Assembly: GCA_006937955.1 (NCBI GenBank)
Contig: SSNP01000031.1
Coordinates: 3,740,440 to 3,804,439, forward strand
Direction of reading: 5' to 3'
Length of the DNA stretch: 64,000 nt
From: Pachypanchax playfairii
Lineage: Eukaryota; Chordata; Actinopteri; Cyprinodontiformes; Aplocheilidae
Part shown: one piece after another, positions 57,786 to 64,000 of the stretch
How the letters are laid out: each line of letters starts with the position of its first letter
Numbering within the stretch: the stretch's first letter is position 1
Made by a program: the position numbers and the translations under genes
The notes under the pieces: generated by a model
The model's database searches: none
The model's input: the letters and a program-made list of their open reading frames with translations, nothing else
What the model was told of the DNA's origin: nothing

Positions 57786-58495
57786 GTTGTCCAGAGTGTG
57801 TTTTTCAATTTACGACTACTCAGTAAAGTCAAGCCTTATCTGCCTAAAAAAGACTTTGAAAAAGTCATCCATCTACTTATAACGTCAAAACTGGACGACT
57901 GTAATTCGCTTTGTTATGGTCTTGAACAAGCATCCATCGCTCAGAACGCAGCTGCTCGCTTGTTGCCGGGATCATATCACTACCGTTCTTCAGGCTCTTC
58001 ATTGGCTTTCTGTTTCTTACAGGATCCAATTTAAAATTTTATCGCTGTGTTTTAAAGCACTAAATGGTTTGGCCCCTTCGTACCTGACAGAGCTCCTAAA
58101 ATCTCACGCCCCCATAAGAACTTTGAGATTCTCTTCACAACATCTTCTGTCAGTTCCACCATCTAGGTTGAAGTCCTGAGGTGACGGAGCATTTTCTGTG
58201 GCTGCCCCTAAATTATGGAGTAATCTACCGTTACAGGTTCGGTCTGCAAACCGTCTCCATAGCTTCAAGTCCCTCTTAAAAACTTACTTTTTTACCCTTG
58301 CTTTTAGCTGATTCCTTTTCTATCCCTCGTCCCCTTGGTTAGACATGCTTTTTAGGTTTTTTCTTCTTTCCTTCTTGTTTTTACTTAATTTCTTCTACTA
58401 TTGGATGTTTGATTGTATTTTTTGCTGTACAGCACTTTGGGCAATCTTAGGTTGTTTTAAAATGTGCTCTATAAATAAAATTGACATTGACTAAA
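57786..58495 (+). pseudogene. L2-type LINE 3' end
   Basis: Three frame pieces in order: FFNLRLLSKVKPYLPKKDFE to QNAAARLLPG; LQALHWLSVSYRIQFKILSL to LAPSYLTELL; and GAFSVAAPKLWSNLPLQVRS to SFKSLLKTYFF. These are the C-terminal segments of L2 ORF2. The 3' end has CAGCACTTTGGGCAATCTTA and finishes with AAATAAAATTGACATTGA, typical of L2. 5'-truncated and frameshifted, inactive. It joins the RTE-like debris in one open frame by accident. Confidence 0.8.
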
Positions 58496-59278
58496 TTTAA
58501 ATCTTTTATTCAATCACTTTCCTCTGTTAAATAATAAAAACAGACAATAAGACTTTGGATTTGTCAAAGCGTTCTCATTCTACAGCAGTTATGGGCCTTG
58601 CAGAATCCTGTGTGTGCACGATGAAGAGTACTGCTGGCTCAAGACAAGGTAATTACTTCAACCTGTTAGCGCTACAGAGGATTCTGCAACTTGAGGAATT
58701 AGATCTGTAAGAGCTGAACAGAAAGATGTTCAAGTTATTATTATCTTTTAAAGGCACAGATGCGACAAAATCCTGGATTTTTAAAGATTTTTCCACAGAC
58801 TCCTGAGTTTTCATGGAAATGAGTCAGATTAACCAAATTCCGACAGAAGAAAAACAAACACCAGCGTTATCAAACCAGTTTTCTTATTTCCTAATAAACA
58901 GAGGAGTTCAGACATGCAGAAATGCTGAGTTCACATGCTCCTCGTATCAGCTGAGAAATACCAAACCTGTACTGTTCACATACGTATTCTGTGGTATCGT
59001 AATGCTACATGAGACAAACAGGTTAGGTTGATAAACAGCATCACATGAAAGTATATTCTAACATGATACAGGACCCAAAAGCTTGTATCTCATTGTAAGT
59101 TGGCAGCAAAAATTATGTAAAAATGCCCAAATTTTCAGTTACTGTACTGGTTTGTGTGACAGTTTGGTGTATGTTGAAACTCTGAATAGCAACACTCACA
59201 CGACAAATGCTGGAGTTCCCTCCTATTTACAGTTTTATTGCATCCAGAATTTTAGATAATTTAAAAAAAAAATCTCAA
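58496..59278. other. No gene recognised
   Basis: AT-rich with no supported feature. Confidence 0.45.
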
Positions 59279-59733
59279 ATTAAAATAAAAATCATGTTTT
59301 CATGTTGTTAACATGTTCTTGTGGCATTTTTCTGATGGTAGAGGACGTATCTTAAAAAATGAAGCCCCAAATTGCATTTCTATGTATTTCTGCATTCAAA
59401 TCACTGTGAATCAGTAGCAGACGCTAAAATGTGTCTAAAAAAAGACTGGATTTGTGATGTAGAAAATCCACTAGGCGGGGCCACAAGCTCCTGCTAGCGC
59501 TAGCATAAACAGAGATCTCTCAGCAACAGGGAGGGGCGGGGAGATCCTCAGCACCAACGGTTCCGCCCACAGCACAGGGGTGAATTGCTAATGAGCTACT
59601 GCTGCTATGCAACTACTACTTCCTAGAAAACGGCACAAGTTTTGAGATTTTAGGTAAAAATGCAGTAAACATAATTTAAAGACCACTGAGACACTTTAAA
59701 CGAGCTCAAAATAGGACCAGAGTGGGTCTTTAA
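59279..59733 (+). mobile_element. AGACCCACTC-family TTAA MITE, compact copy
   Basis: Right end GAGTGGGTCT before TTAA at 59730-59733 is intact. The left end shows TTAAAATAAAAATCATG where the 43.8 kb copy has TTAAAGACCCACTC, so the outer repeat has decayed. Lacks the extra 500 bp of the 43.8 kb copy and so shows the basic family structure. Confidence 0.7.
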
Positions 59734-60076
59734 ACACAGCTTAGATTCATACATCTACTGTATGTCCCAGCAACACCAAAGCGGATCTCTGCAACTCAGC
59801 TGAAAACTTCTGCAGACTTTCTGAGACATTTTTTTAAATCCTACAGTCTCAGTCTAGAGAGATACAAGTTGAGCGTGTTAAAATAAATAATGTACATCTT
59901 GAAAGCTCTTTATCTCTCTAATCCTTCTGTCAGTAAGAACTCTGTGCCTGATTTACAGTAAGAACTGTCCTCTGCAGACATCTCATTCAGGTCAGATATG
60001 AAAGATGAAGACAGAGTGAAGGGGGGGGGTTGGACTGTGACTCTGTCCCTCCCCCTCCAGGGATCAGGGTCTCACT
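59734..60076. other. leap2 upstream region
   Basis: Upstream of leap2. A G-run at 60021-60030 and a CCCTCCCCCTCC stretch at 60048-60058 precede the TATA-like box. No other gene. Confidence 0.4.
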
Positions 60077-60087
60077 TAATAAAAGGG
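60077..60087 (+). promoter_or_regulatory. TATA-like box of leap2
   Basis: TTAATAAAAGG, about 190 bp before the leap2 ATG. A transcription start about 30 bp downstream (near 60112) would give a 5' UTR of roughly 165 bases. Position-based inference. Confidence 0.35.
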
Positions 60088-60278
60088 AGCTCAGCCCTCT
60101 TAAATTCACTGAGCCAGACTTACATGAAAACCTCCAACTAGATAAAGTCTGCGTGAACTTGACATTGAAACCTGCTAGTTGAGGGAGTTTAGTCCTCCAT
60201 AGTCTGCAGGATCAGGGACCACCTGGACCAAGCCAAGTCTCCGGGTCTGAGACAGATTAATAAAGACAAAAAGAAAAA

Positions 60279-62075
60279 ATGCAACAGAGAAGCTTCTGCA
60301 CTAAAAGGAAAATGTTGGTGGCAGTTTGTATTGCGGTGATGATCTTGGCTCAGCGGGTGAGTAGATGATATTATGTTTACTCAAACATACATACTTTTAA
60401 GTACTCAAAAAACTAGTTACCAACAACCAGCTGGGAAGTTCAGGTGCATCTAACTGCTCTGTTTTCTTATCTAACTCATTACCAATAGACATGTCTGAGC
60501 TTTTTGTGTTCATGTGTGTTCGTCAGGCACATGCAGGTCCTCTGGTCTCATGGGATCAGTCCAGCTCTGACCAGAGTACAAGTTCACTGGGGGAACACAC
60601 TGTGCACGCACTGAGAAGAATGGCTCGAATGACCCCGCTGTGGAGGATCATGAGCAGCAAACCGTCTGGAGCTTTCTGCCAAAACAACTTTGAATGCACC
60701 ACAGGACTCTGCAGGTAACGATTCAGGGGAAAAAATGAATAGAGAAATAAATAAATGGAGACAGCTATCACTCCAGTTTTACCAAGTTTGATTTTTTATG
60801 GAAAATTGTTCTGTTTGAAAAGCATCCCATTCCTTTTTTATTCCAAAATTATTTCATTTGTTCTCTAACATATCCCCCGCTCTAAAATCAGCTATAGAAA
60901 ATGTTGATCTCACAGCCAAGTGCAAGTCAAATTTGTCCATAGTCCTTAGTCTAAGTCTGGAATTCTTTCCAAAAATCAATAAAAAATGTTCTAATGTGAA
61001 AATGTTTTTTCAAAAAAGTTGCTAAACTCTTCATTAGCCACTGTGCTTGATAGCTAATGAATTATGTCTTGGCTATCAGAAGTTGTCTAATACTTATATT
61101 TTCTTAATTTATAATTTTTGTATGAATTAAAAGGTTAAATATAGCTTATGATTCATACTAGAGACATGATTCATATTGTTAAAATATTAGTTCAAATCTT
61201 TTAGAGTTGATCTGTGGGGAAGTTACAAATGATTGAGATCTTCCAGGTTGTAGAAAGAGCTTAAACAACCTAAGTTTTAGAGTTTCATTCTGATTGTGAT
61301 TAAGTGCTAGTTAACACAAAATGCATTCTGCCATCTTAAATTATTCCAATTTTAAAAAGGAGTTCGCACAGATTCATTTGAAAACGTATTCATAGTTTTT
61401 TACAAAGACATTGATTTAGAATTTCATGCTTTTTTTTTACACGAGATTCTGTGTTTTTGCTGCTACAGTTAGCTAGCAGTAGTACCTTCAGTTTAACCGG
61501 AGGGAATATTGACAGCATTATAAAATTATTGCTGCCAGAAAAAAGCATGGGATTGAAAATATCTGCCCTTAAAAGTTTAAAAAACCCCAAAAAACATTAA
61601 AAAATAAATAAGAAAAGTAATAAAATAAAACGGGCCTGCCGTTAGCTTGTCAATCCAGTCAGAGCTAATCTCAACAACCGTATGATACGGGTGAGATAAT
61701 AAATGTTCATAACTTCTTCATAGAAACCCTCTTTTTCTTGATCTGAGGTATCACAATGAGCTTATGGTTTGATTGTAGGTAACTGTGACATTAAATGCAC
61801 ATAGGCCTACTGCATGTATCCAAATGTAAACACATGTATATTACATGTTAAAACATGTAACATACATGTAAAACATCAATAACTCTGTTTTCAGGTGAAT
61901 GTTTTAATCTGCTGGTATATTTATTGCTTTAAAATACGACTTGTTTGGTCATGATCCATCCAGCCGATGACATGAACCACCATGTTGTGAAATATAAACA
62001 CCTCTTTTGTATGTTCTCTTCAGGGATGGACACTGCTCAGCAACACGTCCCTCATCGGAGCCTGTTAAATATTAG
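60279..62075 (+). CDS. leap2: Liver-expressed antimicrobial peptide 2 (three exons)
   Basis: Join 60279-60356, 60527-60714, 62024-62075; all introns are GT-AG and phases agree (0, then 2). The precursor has 105 residues from the first ATG, or 94 from the in-frame ATG at 60312, nearer the usual fish length. Residues 12-24 are hydrophobic (signal peptide). A Ser-rich propeptide ends in the furin-type site RRMAR at 56-60. The mature peptide starts MTPLWRIMSSKPSGAFC and has 45 residues with four Cys at mature positions 17, 23, 28 and 33, the same spacing as human LEAP2 (disulfides 1-3 and 2-4). LEAP2 is a secreted cationic peptide of liver and gut; in mammals it blocks the ghrelin receptor, and the conserved MTP-W start is the part that binds it. 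In fish it is also studied as antimicrobial and comes in several paralogues. It lies 17 kb after bmp15 in the same orientation. Confidence 0.93.
60715..62023 (+). other. leap2 intron 2
   Basis: A 1309-bp AT-rich intron with a good donor (AG|GTAACG) and acceptor (TTCTCTTCAG). Nothing else recognised. Confidence 0.85.
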
Positions 62076-62260
62076 ATGTCCCTGCACTCAACCAGCGTTC
62101 CACCAAAATCCAGCTGGGTTCTGAAAACTACAATGAACTTTTTATTTATATCCATTATTTTCTTATCTATATAACTGTGATGATAATTAAGTTTTTTACT
62201 AAATGCTTTTGCGTAAACGACCACAAATTTAATGCAAAAACCTCCAAACCTTTTTTGTTT

Positions 62261-62266
62261 ATTAAA
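62261..62266 (+). terminator. Possible leap2 polyadenylation signal ATTAAA
   Basis: ATTAAA 186 bp after the leap2 stop. No AATAAA occurs before 63214, so either this variant or the distant AATAAA would be used. Confidence 0.3.
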
Positions 62267-62936
62267 CTTCCCAATAATCCAAACTGTTTCAGCTGATTTG
62301 GATTAAAACTTCAAGCCTAACCAAACAAAGCTTAGTTCCTGTAGCCTTGAAGCTAAAGTCTGATATTTAAAGGTCCTTAAAACAATATTTTAATGATAGT
62401 GCTCCACTATGACCTTGACTTTTTTAAAGTTAGAACAGATTTGTCTGTGCTGACGAAAATATCTCAGATGTACATTTTTTAAATTAAACGAGTGACTTTG
62501 AACATGGAATAGAAGGTGTTAGGTTTGTAATTTGAACTGCTGCATGTTTAGGGATTTATAAAGATGGAAGGAGTTGGTATCAGAACAGGGAAGTACTTGC
62601 ACAATGTCTGAGCTCCTGACCTTCGAGTTGTTCCACATTATCCCACAAGTATCCCTTGTCAAGAGTGATAAGACGTCACTTGACCATAAACTTAGAGTAT
62701 TTACTGACAGTGGGTTGTTTTGAAATCTATTTTTTTTATTTGAGGAATTCTAATCTGCAGAAGATAACATGCAGTGACGTGATCAACAACATGTATCCAC
62801 ATTTTTTTGTGTACTGCATGAATTTATGGAGATTTTTATTTATTTTAACCAAAAGTGTTAGATTTTTTTATTTCTTAGGTTTGTTTTAGAATAATTTACC
62901 TACCGAGATTGTTTTGTTTTTCCTCTCTTCCAGTGG

Positions 62937-63219
62937 GAGCTTGGACTGAGTGTACAATGAGGAACAGATGCATTACTCTAAGTTGCACAGCATTATTATT
63001 TGCACATCTATTACGTAACTTGTAATCAGGTCCTAAAATTGTATTTTTAACTTGCCTGCAGAGTTACCTTTATGCACAGAGCAGGTGGTTGCCAGCATTT
63101 TGAACACTCAGAGAGAGACTGTCAGCGTAGAGCACAGTTTGAGTAGAATTGCACTTTTAAACCCGATTATCTTTGTACTGTACTGCGTTGCATGCATGTC
63201 TGGAGAAAAGTGAAATAAA
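62937..63219 (+). other. Possible untranslated terminal exon
   Basis: A strong pyrimidine-tract acceptor (TTTTTCCTCTCTTCCAG) ends at 62936 and an AATAAA lies at 63214-63219, followed by GT- and T-rich sequence. Frames in between stop quickly. It could be an alternative last exon of leap2 or of an unknown transcript, or chance. Confidence 0.2.
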
Positions 63220-63404
63220 AACACCAGAAAATAATATGATATGGTATGTCTTTAATTTTTGGTCTCTGTAAAATTGTAATGGGGTTGACAGCTTGACCTG
63301 TTAAAGATTAACAAACCAGCTGTCTCCAGTCAAAGTCAACACACAGTAAAGACATGTGATTGACCAGTCACGTACATATGTATTTGTTAAATATACATAT
63401 ATAA

Positions 63405-63660
63405 ATAGCCATCAATCTATTTTCCATACTTCCTTATACCACCACCCCGTGTAGGGTCACTGTGGGGCTGGTACCTATAGCCAACAGCCATTGGATAAGA
63501 GGTGGTGTTACACCCCGGCCAGGTCACCAGTCCACTGCAGGGTCACATAGAGACAAACAACCAATCACATGCACCCGTAGGGTCATGGTCGTGCACATGA
63601 TGTGTGGGAGGAAACTAAAGCCCCAGAGAAAAGCCACACATGCACAAGCAGAACATACAA
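63405..63660 (+). repeat. Dispersed fish repeat
   Basis: Blocks CTATTTTCCATACTTCCTTA, GTAGGGTCACTGTGGGGCTGG, CAGTCCACTGCAGGGTCACA, AGACAAACAACCAATCACA and GTGGGAGGAAACTAAAGCC follow the order of a frequent fish interspersed repeat. Frames across it are not genes. Confidence 0.6.
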
Positions 63661-64000
63661 CAATCACTTTTCTAATTTGATTTCTTTTCATTCACAACAT
63701 CACAGACTAGAACCTGAAGATGACTTTGCTGCAGCTCATCAATATTTTTTGACTCTTCCGCTCCTATTTGAAGCTCCAATGGCTCGAATTTCATTTTACG
63801 TTTGGGCCTTTCTTGCGCTCATAAAAGAATAGCACCGGCAAACTCCTTAAATATTGCTGTTTGCTTCGGTTAACAATTGTGCAATCAATCTTAGTAGATC
63901 ACCCGCAAATCAGGAACAAAATTGGTGCAAAATTTTTGCCAAACATGCAATTTTGCACTCTTTACTTAGAATATTGATAAATCAGGCTCATTATGTTTCA
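63661..64000. other. No gene recognised
   Basis: AT-rich end of the window; nothing recognised. Confidence 0.4.

Overview
The window is vertebrate nuclear DNA, almost certainly from a teleost fish. The evidence is spliced genes with GT-AG introns, a BMP15 and a LEAP2 gene of fish type, Tc1, hAT, L2 and RTE elements typical of fish, tRNA-derived SINEs, and sparse genes in AT-rich intergenic DNA. Three host genes can be supported. On the minus strand at 32.62-32.74 kb lies the first coding exon of a SHROOM-family gene, read as shroom4; it encodes the start of the PDZ domain, and the rest of the gene would lie beyond the left edge, so most of 1-32.6 kb is probably its first intron. On the plus strand at 39.97-42.97 kb is bmp15 (two exons, 450 residues, the six-cysteine oocyte-type TGF-beta ligand). 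On the plus strand at 60.28-62.08 kb is leap2 (three exons, 105 residues, with the four-cysteine mature peptide).

The order SHROOM-BMP15-LEAP2 is informative. In human, SHROOM4 neighbours BMP15 on Xp11, while SHROOM1, GDF9 and LEAP2 cluster on 5q31. GDF9 and BMP15 are paralogues, so this fish segment looks like one half of an ancient duplicated block that still carries all three members.

The rest is largely mobile DNA. Five unrelated families of inverted-repeat elements all start TTAAAG and sit on TTAA target sites, the pattern of Kolobok/T2-type elements. They are: an AGAGGCC family with nine copies; a palindromic AGGAGAACGCC element nested in one of those; an AGACCCACTC family with three copies; an AGCAGAACTAAG element holding an assembly gap; and an AGGGGTTATGACATCA element at 0.53-1.67 kb. 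The last one carries a clear THAP zinc-finger exon.

Other mobile sequences: a 1601-bp Tc1 element inserted in a foldback element (its 340-codon transposase frame is open except that the start codon is ATA); a 242-bp near-identical stray piece of the same transposase 2 kb away; a hAT element with a perfect 8-bp target duplication; hAT, Tc1, L2, RTE and other LINE remnants; five SINEs; and a three-unit 320-322-bp tandem array with a reversed partial copy.

A sequencing-adapter trace (start of the Tn5 mosaic end) abuts the 114-base N gap at 3.45 kb. Stretches without recognised content are listed as such.
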